A stretch of DNA of 64,000 nt from Vanilla planifolia (Eukaryota; Streptophyta; Magnoliopsida; Asparagales; Orchidaceae). Positions 23,501 through 35,720 of this stretch are shown here, piece after piece (the stretch's first letter is position 1; every line of letters starts with the position of its first letter). The translations under genes were made by a program, and so were the position numbers. The DNA lies in NCBI GenBank assembly GCA_023846275.1, contig CM043874.1:21757130-21821129 (forward strand), written 5' to 3'. The notes beneath the pieces were generated by a model that did no database searches, was not told the DNA's origin, and worked only from the letters and a program-made list of their open reading frames with translations.

Positions 23501-24509
23501 TATTCCTTTCCCCTCTCATGGTAATTGTATTCTCTACTTTTATTTCACTCATTTTGATGGCGATACATTCTTTCCCTTCTATCAGAATACATTTTGCATA
23601 TTGCTATTGAGCTAGTTGACCTAATAGCTTTACATCTTAGTTACACATTAACATGCTTCAATATTTGTTGAGATGGAGACCATATGTATATTGCAAGTAT
23701 ACTTAGCACTTGTGGCATTGATGAGGACAGAGTGATCCCTTCCAAAGTGTTATTGATAGTTTGGCTTCTAGGAGGGCATATAGTTTGGATTCCAAAATCT
23801 TGAATTTGCCCTTGATTTTTTATCAAGTTCTCTCACTTCGTGCTGACTTCTTTTTTTACTTATGTTTTTATTGTTTAATCTATGTTTAATATTCTCAAAC
23901 TTGATCAATGGGGTCACTAAAGCCACCATAATTAATGTTTGGATGATGTCCAATGGCCAAATTTGGCATAATGTCCAGGTATGATGATGACATTATGCCA
24001 CAATAACTATCACGTAGCCCATTCATCAATCTACTCTGAAGATGGTAGGATAACAACTTCGAGGAGTGCAACCACCATGGCTTAACGCATATCCTCTTTG
24101 CACTAGTGCCATATTATACTATAAGTGATAAGGACATTAGAGCCTAATATGATAATATTTAAGTTATGATTTTATTTATTTAATCTCTACAAGTTATTTG
24201 ATACCCTAAGATTTTTTTCACCTAATTTTTTTACTTAAATATTGGAACTTTGTCTTAAAAGCACATGGAGCAAAACACAATTGAATCACATTCATATTTC
24301 ATATCACTAGTTTTCATTTTCACCAATCTTTCTGAAATAGCTCATGCCAATGTTTGTTATTTAGTAATGCATCTGATGAACTAGCTCGTCCACAACTTCT
24401 ATCCATACATTCATTGACAATCATCAACATTATAATTTTACAGGTCATAGACGTAGCTTTCTAGCAACCAACTTCTAGAGATAAACTAAAAACTTTGGAT
24501 CTTAAGTAG
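20576..24509. other. Gene-free AT-rich DNA
   Basis: Nothing I can name. There is a short (GA)n run at 21977-21999. Bases 23640-24130 are less AT-rich and may be part of an old transposable element. Confidence 0.35.
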
Positions 24510-24865
24510 ATAACCCTCAAAGAGCCTAACAAATTTCTCTTGAAATCTATTCCAATACTTTGCCCTGATATTGTTGAAAAGCGGCTGAAAGAAAGTTACC
24601 CAAAAATGATCAATCAAGCTCGTCTCTTGGAAGAAGACGATGAACAAGGGCACATGAAAGGCACCATTGCAGACACTGTGCCTTCACTAAATAATGGATG
24701 CAGTTTCCCGTCTCCTTCCCCAACACTATGGTCATATGACAGATCATTGCTCAGCGAAGACCAACCAAAGCTGCGGCTTCTGACCTGGTCAAAGACGAGA
24801 TTCCTTGCTGCAAGTTTTTTGGGTCTGCTTGTCTGTACATTTGATCCTATTAATTTCGGCTTTTA
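24510..24865 (+). CDS. Unrecognised open region in a GC-elevated island, possible terminal exon or gene remnant
   Basis: Open on the + strand from 24510 to a TAA at 24863-24865, about 117 codons. The predicted peptide is mixed and protein-like (CPDIVEKRLKESYPKMINQA, then an acidic EEDDEQGH, then a Ser/Pro stretch) and ends in a hydrophobic tail (RFLAASFLGLLVCTF). There is no good ATG context; the first ATG is internal at codon 34. Base composition is clearly less AT-rich than either side. It could be the last exon of a gene whose earlier exons are lost, or a captured gene fragment. I do not recognise the family. Confidence 0.3.
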
Positions 24866-25240
24866 ACCACATTTTATATTGGTCCTTCCCTTGAGAGAAC
24901 CTGAAGAGCCTTTAAAGAACAGCAGTCGACGTTTCGAAGCAACCCGTCATGCATGAAGACCCCAGTGGCGCAGATCTGTGAAGTGCTTGTCAGCATTAAG
25001 TTAACCCTTGGATGGCCTCGGCCTTCTGCCGTGGTACTATTCGTTTGAACCAACTTATTAGACCGCTATCTTGACCGCTTAGAATTGATTCATAGATGTT
25101 TTATATCTACGAGTTAACTGCAAAGTTTACGCAAGACAAGCCGAGATCTGTTAATCGACCCTATTCTGTGAAACGCTTTCCGTGGATATTGCAGTACGGT
25201 TAGCCCAAGGGCGATGGACCAGCCGCTGGTTCCATTGTTT
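24866..25240. other. GC-elevated tract following the unrecognised open region
   Basis: Roughly half G+C, in contrast to the AT-rich DNA starting at 25250. No long frame is open. It could be a 3' untranslated region or part of the same insertion. Confidence 0.35.
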
Positions 25241-26070
25241 TATTTAAAATTATTTATATTTATTAATAAAACTAAGAAAAAAAAAATCTTTTTTTAAAGA
25301 AAAGGAATATTTTAATTTTATTAATTTTTTTAATTAATCAAAATTAACTTAAATTATTAAGATTAAATAATATTTTAAAAAAATGAAATTAATTTTTAAT
25401 TTATAATATTTTTAATAAAAAAAATAATTTAGTAGAATAATTGGTAGTAAGGAATAAGTAATTTTGTTTGAGACTTATTTAGAAGTTATAGATAAAATTA
25501 TTTTAATTTGCAATGAATTTTAAAACATGTTATATGAAAAAAAAATAATAATTAATTTTTAAATATACATTTTTATAATAAAATTAAGTAAAAGAATTTT
25601 AACAAACTTTCTTGACATCTAAACTTAGATGAAATATGCATTATATCTCATAGTTCTTGTTTCCTTTGTAATGGCCAAACTTAATATTATCTTCCTTTGG
25701 TCACATTATCTTCAATAAAGCGTTCGAAATGATGCTCATTTTGTTGAATCATGTTATCATTGATTATTCAATGGAGTAATCAAGCATCCATTGGGCATAT
25801 TTGTTTGGTTGAATTTAAGCTCTTTGTTGATAACTCTTACTAATTTGTCATTCAAACCTTATTCACTCATTCGTAGATTGTTTCCAATTTCTCTTGAGTC
25901 ACTTATGCCATAATTATTTACCTTATTAGTGATGGATTTTAGGATTCTTAGTTTATTGTGATGTTATAGTAAATATATGTCTTTTATTGGATGTCTTTAT
26001 AAATCACATGATATTAACTAATTCCAAATAACGTTTGAACTTAGTTATTGAAAGCACCGTTATCATCATG
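25241..26070. other. Very AT-rich spacer
   Basis: Extremely AT-rich up to 25620, then ordinary AT-rich sequence. It may hold the worn 3' LTR of the copia fossil to its right, but I cannot show this. Confidence 0.3.
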
Positions 26071-26079
26071 TCTGTAGGG

Positions 26080-28580
26080 TTTTTTAGAGTGCTAATCGTC
26101 TAAATAGTTATATCTCCGACCTCAATCCTATCATGAGTAAAGTGATACTTGATATTGATATGCTTTGTCTTCTTATGAAACATTTGATCCTTGAACAAGC
26201 ATACAACCTTTAATTGTTACAAAATATGGTGATCGTTCCACCAATCTTACTCAGCTCTTGTAATAGACATCATAGATAGATAACTTCCTTCACAACATCA
26301 ACAATTGTCATATACTCTACCTCTATAATGGACAGTGTAATTGTACTCTATAAAATTGATCTCTAATTAACAGCATAATCTCCAAGAGTGAAGATATATC
26401 TTATGAGAAGTATTCTTCTATCATAGTCACCTTTATAGTCTAAGTCAACATAACCTTTAAGTCGTAAAAGTTTTCCTCTAAAATATACACAAGTGTCAAT
26501 AGTGCCACATAAGTACCTCAAAATCTATTTAACAAACTCCTAATATTACTTGTATGGATCAACCATGTACTTATTAACAATACTAATTGTATGTGCCAAA
26601 TCAAGATGAGTACAAACCATTGCATACATCAAACTATCAACTACATTCATGTAAATAACATGTTGCATGTATTTTGTCTCCTTTTCAGTGTCTGGACATA
26701 GATTTCTAGACAACTTAAAATGAGTGGCCCAAGGTGCAGAAACAAATCTAGCTTCTTTCATTTTAAATTTTTAAAGCACCTTCTTAATGTAGTTGATTTG
26801 AGATAAAAGAAGCATTTTTCTTTCTTATCTTTCATGATTTTTATTTGAAGCATCTTCCTTGCTACCCCCAAGTCTTTCATATCAAACTTCTATCTAAGAA
26901 GTCCTTTTAAGCTCTTCACATGAGTCTTGTTATTTGTTGTAATAAGCATATCATCCATATAGAGTACCAAGTAAAAAAAAGATCTATCTACAAGTTTTTT
27001 CAAGTATACACAATTATTAAAATTGCTTCTATAGAACTGGTGAGATAGCATGAAAAAATCAAATCTTTTGTACCACTATTTAAGAGACTATTTAAAGCTA
27101 TAAAGAAATTTTTTTAATCTACACACAGTCTTCTTTACCTTCACGAATAAAACCTTTAGGTATATATCTCTTATTCTATGTTTTTATGTACGAAAATAGT
27201 CTTGACATTTAGTTACTCTAATTTTAACATTCACAGCAACAAAATAAAATAAAATTCTAATAGATGTATATTTTATCACAAGTGTAAAGACATTAGTAAA
27301 ATTAATACATTTAACCTGGCTATATCCTTTGGTTATAAGCTTAGCCTTGGACTTGTCTTCCTCAACACGTGGAGTACTATATTTTTTTGAACACCCACTC
27401 GCATTTAATGGCCTTCTTACCAATTAGAAGCTTTGTTAAATCCCAAGTTTTGTTCTTATGTAAGGATTCAATCTCTTTCTACACAACCAATAATTAATCT
27501 CTTGAGTTTTTATAAGTAGTTGCCTTTGAATAAGTGTAAGGCTCACTACTCAAACTCATGTCTTGAGTCACAAATAAAGCTATGTAACCAAATCAACCTC
27601 TATATAATTTTTTGGAGGTCTGATCACCTTTCTTTCTTGATCCCTTCTAATATTATATGATTGTCCTTATTATGGGGCCTGATCATCTTCAACAACCTGT
27701 GTATCTTCTGATAAGTAATTTGAATGAATCTCAATTTTTATATTGTCTAAACTATTACTTGTAGTAGCATCACAAACAAAAATAGATAGTTTAGAAGTAT
27801 TTAATATAGACTCTTCATCAAACACAATATCTTTACTAATTATCAATTTAGATTTAGAAAGACACCAAAGTCTATAGCCTTTTGTTTCACCTTCTCGAGC
27901 ATAATTAAGAAAGACATATTTCTTGGGCATGGGGTCTAATTTTCCTTCTTTATAATGAGAATAAGTGACACAACAAAAAATCTTTAATTGAGAATAGTTA
28001 AAAGATTTATCTAGCTAAATCCTTTTAGACATCTTCATGTTTAGGATTATGTGATGCATCTAACTTTTTTTAAAATGGTTCAGTTACATCTCTAAGAGAT
28101 ACTATTTTGTTGAGAAGTTTTTGCATAAGTTTTGTGTTTAATTATGTTTTCTTTTCTATAAAATTTATTGAATTCATTGGAAGAAAACTCAAACTTATTA
28201 TCAGTTCAAAGATATGACTTTTCTTATATGTTCTCAATAAGTGTCTTCTATTAGACAAAACTCTTAAAAATAATCAATTTTTTTAAGAAGATAACTTATA
28301 CCTTCAGTCATCAATAAGACTCAGCATGTATTTAGCATCGATCTTAGATGATTACTAAGATGGACCCCATAAAACTAAATGAATATAATCTAAGGTTCTT
28401 TAAGTTTTGTATTATTTATGACTGAAAGCTAATCTTCTATATTTACTCATAGTACACTACTCATAGAACTTTCATTTTTTTTTATCATATCTTTATATAA
28501 GAGGTATCTTTTTTTAGTTTAATTAGACCTCTCTCACTCATGTATCTTAGTCATATATGCCCTAAGCTTAAGAGCAAGGA
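26080..28580 (-). mobile_element. Ty1/copia pol fossil (pre-integrase, integrase, reverse transcriptase, RNase H)
   Basis: Read on the - strand, the domains lie in copia order from right to left: pre-integrase and integrase core (about 28580-27950), the integrase/RT linker with a VFLNYAREGETKGYRLW-type match (27930-27670), reverse transcriptase (AKLITKGYSQ near 27350), the SLMYAMVCTHLDLAHTIS region (26650) and the RNase H start (STEAEYM-like, about 26300). The group looks like Tork/TNT1-type copia. It is broken in many places and is old. No clear own LTR pair was found; an unrelated LTR in the opposite orientation abuts the right end. Confidence 0.85.
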
Positions 28581-28669
28581 TATTGTACTTAGCTTTGATC
28601 TTATTATGTTATAGCCTTAATATAGTCTAATTCTCTTAAACTAAGTTATAAATCTATTATCTAATTATC

Positions 28670-29190
28670 TTAAACTAAGTTGTAAATCTATTATAAGTTA
28701 TTTTATATGAGTTTAACATGTCTCTTAGCATTCTTATTGAGTTATAGGACTTTTTATATTTGATTTTTTTATATTAATACTTTGTTTTATTATTGGGGCT
28801 TTATCTTCATTTCTTTATTAGTTTTTAGACAACTTTGTAGAATCTTATATCTTGATTGTAGGTTCTTTTTACTCGATACTTTATAGGATCTTTTGACCTA
28901 ATGTGAGGTTTTGCTTGCCCATTTTTACCAAAGGCCTTTTGGTATTTTGCTTGATGTTAGATGTAGATCTAATATGGATCAAATCACCTAAAAATATTTG
29001 TGCCTTTTATATTACTATACTCAACACATGAAGGATTTAAAAATTATTAAGGGTTTTCTAAAGCAATATTCATATGGGTAATCAAGAAACATAAATACTT
29101 TTGTTATGTTTTACTTATGAACATTTTAGTTTGCGTATTAACAATTCATCTCTCCTCTTGTATGGACATCTAATGCTTCTATTTTAATGC
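28670..29190 (+). repeat. Copia-type LTR remnant (copy B)
   Basis: Matches the 3' part of copy A (about 4150-4620) in the same orientation: the TTGACCTAATGTGAGG..., CCCATTTTTACCAAAGG and CTTGTATGGACATC blocks each have counterparts there. It lies next to the copia pol fossil but in the opposite orientation, so it is a separate insertion, perhaps a solo LTR. Confidence 0.6.
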
Positions 29191-29569
29191 ATTTCAAGTA
29201 GTCTCAAAGTGTAACAATGAGATGGATTTCAAATTGAGATCATCATCAAAATTGGACAACATTTAGGCATTTAAATTTTAAGCTAAAGAATATAATTATT
29301 ATTTAATACACAATGTATTTTTTATCATTACAAAACTATAATAATATTAAAAAAAAGAAGCCGAAATTGGTACAATCACTAGTGCTTTATATCAAAGATG
29401 GTGTGAGTTTTGGGATTCATTTCAGTGGCTTTTGGAGAGAGTTGGAAAGTTGCATTCTTAGTCAGCTTGAGGGAGAAGAATAGCTACTACCATAAAGAAA
29501 TTCTTAGTTCTTTGGCAATGCTTTTATTGTTATCATTATTGTAGGAAAGGCAAAGAAAGAGTGATAGAA

Positions 29570-29579
29570 GGGGGGGGGG

Positions 29580-29645
<66 letters not shown>
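29570..29645. repeat. G-run joined to (GA)n microsatellite
   Basis: A run of 13 G at 29570-29582 passes directly into about 31 GA repeats. Long perfect arrays of this kind are unstable in length. Confidence 0.97.
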
Positions 29646-29651
<6 letters not shown>

Positions 29652-32115
29652 GAAGGCTTTAAGATCCTTACAAATATCCTTTAGGGTTTATTAGACTCTT
29701 AAAAACCTCATGTGGATTATCTCTCATATTCTCTCTAGTTTCTAGCAAAATACTTAGAGAAAGAAAATCTTTGTCATTGTATTTAACCTTAAGCTATTGT
29801 AAGAAGAGAGGCCAATCAATATTTTTGAATTCATCCAATGTCCATCATATAGAGAAATGTTATTGATTTGATTAGATCAATTGATAATATTATAGACCAT
29901 CTAATCAATGCTTGTTTTCAATATTTAGATATGTAGATTGATGAGACTAATTGTTTAATTTGTTCAAATGGACCATTTGATCTCTTTGTCTATTCAAATT
30001 GTTCTATCTACTTTTTCAAGGAAAATTTATCTAAATAATGTTCTTGAGGATTGGAAACCTTGATTTCAAACCAGTCATATTAAAGTTAGGATCATCATAT
30101 CATAGAGGCTTGTGATCTTCAAAAATTTAATAGATGATCAACTTAGATTAATATAATATCATCAATATATAAGTATGTTTGGATGTGTGATATTAATAAA
30201 GTTGGATCATTGATTTGATTTTGAGATATTCTATAAAACATATCAAATTTAAGTGAGAGATAAATTATTTCAAAATATGTAACTAAAAATATTATTAAAT
30301 AGCTCATTGAGACAGTAAAAAAGATGCTTGATTTGTATCAATTGGAACTTGTTTGGAATGGATATGAATTTTGTAAATTTAAATTGTTAATAAGAAAATA
30401 CAAAATATAATTCAAATATAAATATATTATACATATTATTTTTCTTATTCAAAATTTAAATTTTCTATATATGCTTACTTCTAATGAATCCTCACCACTT
30501 TTGCATGTTTGCTTTCTCCCTCACTCATTTGGTCAATGCCATTCAAACCTTACCCTCTCATTATTTTACCATTGTTTTGTCCTCAAAACTATAGCAAGAA
30601 GGAGTTGAGTTGATTTTGCCATTAGTAGGTTGACCACATGAGTTTTGTAAATCTTTGTTGTGTTCATATTTCTATGATGACTTGCTCAACTGTTTAATGG
30701 CTTATTTTTTAGACCCAACTGAGCTGGTTGCCTCCCCATTTACTAGTATTGAGGGGGAGGAGCTCTAAAGTAGCTCTTGGGAAAAAAGAATGACAATAGT
30801 CATTGTGGAAACAAAGGGTTTTTATATAGTAGTTTGAGTTCGGTAAATTGGATGCATTCACTGAACACACCTAACGTTGTTATGATTTGTTCCCAAGCCA
30901 ATCTGACTCCAGCTCAAGAATGAATAAAGTGTGTTTGATTTGATTATGATTATATCAAACAAATTGAAAGTAAACTATATTCAAGCAAGACATAATTTAT
31001 TGGTTATAAATTTGAGCTTGACTCGAGCCAATATAACCTATCTTTTTATTATTAATTTATTTATTATTAGTTTGTTGATTATGATTAGTTTTATATAATC
31101 CCTTGCATTAAATTTAATAACATATGCTAAAACATTTTAATGATTCATTCACCTCGATATATAGACTAGACTCATATAAACAATGCCTTTTAAGCTATGT
31201 TTAACGAATTTGTCCATGACTCAAAATCAGCTTAGAGTATGGCTTGACTTAATTTTTGACCTATGGATCTTTTTAATCACTCCAATTCATGCTCAATTAA
31301 TGCTAAAATACAAACTCTATAAAATTTCTGATATTTGGGTAAAACTCTTGCCTCTAATTACCCAATACAACATTGTGTTGTGGCATTTTCGAAACTTAAA
31401 TAATTCATTTTTACACATTTAAATTTTTAGAATTAAAAAATTAATTTAGATATAACAATAATATTGTCATGTAATTCATTTTCTTTTAGCTTCTTATTAA
31501 GTTATTACAAAAACTAAACTTCTAAAAAGATATTTTTCAAAAATAATTAATGCTAGATGAGTCTGGCTCATATAATTCTACTGTGAAGACCTTGAAGTTG
31601 GATTTTTTTTTTATTTAATACGAACGAAGGGACAAATTAGAAAAGCCAAAAATAAAACTAAACCTAAAGAATGATGCGTACTCCTTGGCCCAAGTCTTTC
31701 GTGCATGAAAATGTTAACATGTGCGGACGTTGCATGTGCAAATGATTAAAATAAGAATCGAAGTCGACCTGCAGGATTAGACAAAAGAACGAAGATAACA
31801 TTTAAATGGAGAAAAACTAAAACTCAAATATATATTTATTATATATATATATTAATTGTTTTTTTTTTCTGTAAATGAAGCTTAAAACAGAGAAAAATTC
31901 AGCCATGAAGCAATAAGACAGCTTATAAGTTGCAAGGCAAACAGTGAGGAACAAAATAGTTGCCATTGCTTTTTCACCACCCATCTCTAGTATTCCTTGT
32001 TTTAAGTACTGTCAGCTTTTCGAACGCCGTGAAAGATTTTCATTTCTCCTTCGCTGCCGCTGTCCCCTCGCTCTTTATTCTTACAGCTTCCAGTAAAAAT
32101 CCCTTTTTGTATGAA
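29646..32115. other. AT-rich spacer; right end is the 3' flank of the cyclin gene
   Basis: No gene is supported. Bases 30700-31430 hold several short open frames without family likeness. Bases 31900-32115 are the probable 3' untranslated region of the cyclin (- strand), with an AATAAA-type signal on the - strand near 32070. Confidence 0.4.
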
Positions 32116-33490
32116 TTATTGTAGTCTTCTTCTTTTATCACCAATGGGGGAGAAAGAGCTGGTGTTCTTGACATCATTGGACTTCTCTGCATCGGCATAA
32201 TTTGCTGGGAGATCCACAGCAAACAAGACCTTTCCAGATTTCGTCTTTTCCTTCGATGATTTGTGAGTCATTGCATTGTAGCAGGAGAAGACGTGCTCCT
32301 GCCACGAGAAACAACAGGGGAAGGTCACAAATCGCCTGTTATTTCTTTATTTTTTTTTTCTACAACTGCTTAGAATTAAGATAAAAAGAATTTAAACGTT
32401 TTGGCGTACTATTTCGAGTGGTTCGGAAAGTGAGATTGTGCTTATCTTGGATTGCAGTATCTTCTTTGTTAATCCATCATCTGTTGCAGCCAAGATTGCA
32501 GCAGCAGCTAAAGCCGAAGAAGGGTAATCTGTTAAATGTATGACTGCATTTGAAACAAACAAGCTTTTAAAAACACGAGATTTTGCTGAGAAGCAGGACA
32601 AATGGGAAACATGAACAACATAAATTCAGCACCTTCAAGGCTGAAGAAGATGCACCAGATTGCTCGAGAGAATAGAGACTTTGAGGAATGCCCAAAGTTA
32701 AATTTTTTAGCAAAACTGCCGAGGTAAGCAAATGGGGTGACGGAGCACAGTCGCCATTCCAAGGCATCCAAGACGAGAAGCTCCATCCTTTGAATTACTT
32801 TACAACTGAACCTGTAATCTCCAAAGAGGTAATCCGACAATAGTGGAGGCGAATACTCCTCCATCTTGGCCGCCAAGGATAAGCAAGCTATAGACAAAAG
32901 CTTGGTCGCCCAGCTCTTCTCCTCCTAATGGATAACAAGGCAAAGTATTCATATAAAGGAACTTAGTCCTTAATGCTGTGGGAAAAAAGTGAACAAGTAG
33001 ACAATGAGCAGGGATTTCTTCTTTACAATGATCCTTCGCTGGAGGAAGAACCGATCAAAGTAAACCACCGCGAGGAAAGCGGTCTGCGAGCTGAATCCGA
33101 ACCATGATTTCATCTGATTCACAGCAGAAACCGCAGGAGAATGAGAAAGATGCGATTTTTATAAATGGGTCTCAGAAATTTCGAAAAGAAAACAAGGCAG
33201 GAGCTCACTTTTAGGATCCAATGTACTGATTCGGATCGCTCACTGCGCGGAGAATCCCTTGAGACGGCTGGTTCATCAGGGGAGGGAGAGATGGAATGAG
33301 TCGCTGTTGTCAAGCTAGTCTCTTTGGAGACAAGAAACTCTAGGTACTCGTTCTCTGTTTTGTAGAGAGTAGAGGAGGCGTTCCAGAGGACAAAGCACTC
33401 CTCCCCCTCATCACCTTCTTCGTGGGCGGCGAGGCTGCTGCTGTCTTCGGAGCAGAAGAGGCGGGAAAGGGAGCAATCAGAGATCTCCAT
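32116..33490 (-). CDS. CYCD5: D-type cyclin, CYCD5-like
   Basis: Binds and activates CDKA to phosphorylate the retinoblastoma-related protein at the G1/S step in the nucleus. Exons (- strand) are 33490-33209, 33113-33027, 32924-32633, 32543-32410 and 32298-32116. All have GT-AG junctions and fitting phases, giving 325 residues; Arabidopsis CYCD5;1 has about 323. The RB-binding LxCxE motif is LFCSE at residues 11-15. The cyclin box begins at HWILK (about 90-94) and continues through QTAFLAVVYFDRFF and LLSIACLSLAAKMEE. The C-terminal cyclin fold includes SSALAAAAILAA, and the protein ends in a basic KRRRLQ. The YFD pattern and short N-terminus fit CYCD5 best; other D groups are possible. The ATG at 33490 is chosen because MEISDCSLSRLFC is a typical D-cyclin start, but the frame stays open upstream to an ATG at 33619. 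Confidence 0.92.
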
Positions 33491-33840
33491 GGGATACAGA
33501 CAACAGGCTACACAGTATAAAGAGAGGAAGAGTGCGATGGGAGATTCAGAAAGGCAATGCGTCAGGAACGGAAGTTGAAAAGGAGACGGCTTTCTGCGGC
33601 AGGCAAAATTTTCCGTCAATTAACTGCCGGATCGTGAGCAAGAGAACTTATTAGAAAGGCATTTTAAGGGAGGAAGGCACTCGGCTACGCCGCATCGAGA
33701 GAGCGGGCTTGATGACTCCATGGCTTGCCATAAACTCTCCTCCATGCGATAAGTATGGCATAATTCTGCAAGGAAAGCAATCTTCCTATCCTCCGTTATA
33801 TATTAAGGATTACGGGCTATGGTAGTTCTTATTTATTGTT
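33491..33840 (-). promoter_or_regulatory. 5' leader and promoter region of the CYCD5-like gene
   Basis: GC-elevated upstream sequence on the - strand. The 5' leader keeps the coding frame open for 43 codons up to an ATG at 33619. A TTTCCG-type sequence near the leader could be a cell-cycle element, but I cannot support one firmly. Confidence 0.35.
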
Positions 33841-34869
33841 GAAAAGTTAATATGCTTTGAAACGATGCCCTGTTATTTATTAATAAAATATTACAGTTTA
33901 GAATATGAAAAAATTATTTATAATAAAATATAACTTTTTTACTTAAAGAATTAATCTTGTATTATATAAGAGAATTTGTTTCTTAACATTACCAATTAAT
34001 AGCCAAGAACATATTCCTCCAACTGGTCATAATTCTAGTCATTTTAATATTAGCTACCCAAAATATCTTAAGATGATTAACAATATTCAATCTATGTTGA
34101 TGACTATTAATGCATTTTTTTATTCAAAATGCAAATATTGTATCATTAAACAACTTAGAAGTGTTCTTCAAAGCAAATTTGGTGCAGAAGAATCTAACTT
34201 TGGTATTAATTGATATGGAGAAATTGATGATGACTTCAAGGCATTAGATAATTTTGTATTAACTTTTTTAGGTTCTAGAGTGCATGACACTCCAATAACG
34301 AGATAATTTGAAAGGGTTCAGGGATACAATCATAAGTAATTTTCTTTCTTTTTATAAGAAAAACACCAACTATGCTAGATCTCTTAGGAAAGATTCATTA
34401 CAAGCTAAGTGGTTTGATATGCTTGAATTGAAGATCTTATATGAAACTAATATGTCAAAGAAAAAGGATAAATTGTGCAAGTCATTCTTTTTTAAAATTC
34501 TATTTCAAAGTTTAGTCCTTAAGTAAAAATCGTGCATTGATGTTATTAATTTAATCATAAAATCTATTCACAAGTAAATTAAATACAATGAGTAAAAGAA
34601 AAGGTTTTCCATGTGGTTTAGCTCATACTCAATTAAGCCTATATCCAACCCCAAGTAAACTATTTTGAGTCTATCTTTTTCTTTTGACTTCTTCGCCTAA
34701 GCTAGTGGGGAAATAAACACAAATGTACTTTTTTCTTGGAACCCAAACACAATTTCTTAAGATTTTTGCTTGACTAAGGCTCTACCCATCTTGACTTCTC
34801 ATTATTAATGAGTTAGTACTAATCTCTTGTTGATTTTTACAAGTTCAAATCTAATAAGAGCTTTTGCAT
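33841..34869. other. AT-rich spacer upstream of a LINE fragment
   Basis: No gene. A frame at 34308-34526 (+) has a Lys-rich coding feel and may be an unrecognised part of a transposable element. Confidence 0.3.
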
Positions 34870-35720
34870 AAGCTTCTCATTAGAGTAAAAAACTTGAAGG
34901 AACTTAAGAAAAAATATAATACTAAGTTTTTTAGATGGTCTACACCTAAAATACATTTTGGGCAAGATACATGAGAGACAAATATCTCACTAGAAAATGT
35001 CATTGAGCAAACTCCTTTACATACCCATTATTTTGCAATTCATGTAAAAAATAGAAATTGTTTGCTAAAGTTTTGGGTCTTTCCCCAATGATGGAGAATT
35101 CACTATCAATTTAACCTAAGAATGCTAGAAGTAAAAGCATTATTCAAAAGTCATGAAAAATAATTTGGAACAATTGCTTGTCTTAAAAAAATTTCTTATG
35201 AGACTCATAAATAATTTAGTTTCATTTCTTGACAATTTTAGAAAGATGAAGTTTTTATTTATAGACAAATGCCAATTCTATGCATGTGTGACTCTTGGAT
35301 TCATTCTTTTGTGGAATGTTCAAGGTTTGGACATTTATGTAATCATTTTGTTATGTAGCTAGGTATCAGACACCTCTAACAAACACCATTCATCAATTGT
35401 TTTATCATTGGTGGAATTACAATCTCACAAACTCTAAAATCATTAAGATATTAAGGTTTCTTCCATCTCTCATTTGCTAGAATATCTAAAAAGCTCATAA
35501 TTCTAAATTGTACAATGAGAAAATAATTATAGTGAGTATCCTGATAAATAGAGTTCAAGATACAAATCATGCCATATTCAAATGTAATCCAATCATGCAA
35601 AAAAAAAAAGCTTTCTAAATCTTCAATTTGTAAAATATGTGTTGATTCTTCTATTTTTTAAAATCAAATGCACAATCACAAAAGTGATACAATGGGCACA
35701 CTAGTAGACTTTGTTAAAGC
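34870..35720 (+). mobile_element. L1-like LINE fragment (region after the reverse transcriptase)
   Basis: Matches the same region of the larger LINE at 54680-55480, in the same orientation; for example AAGCATTATTCAAAAGTCATG at 35135 against AAGTATTATTCAGAAGTCATG there. The start resembles the conserved stretch after the LINE reverse transcriptase (ARYMRDKYL, comparable to the family's AKFMRAKYL). It has many stops and shifts and no reverse transcriptase; it is a 5'-truncated, old copy. Confidence 0.6.
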
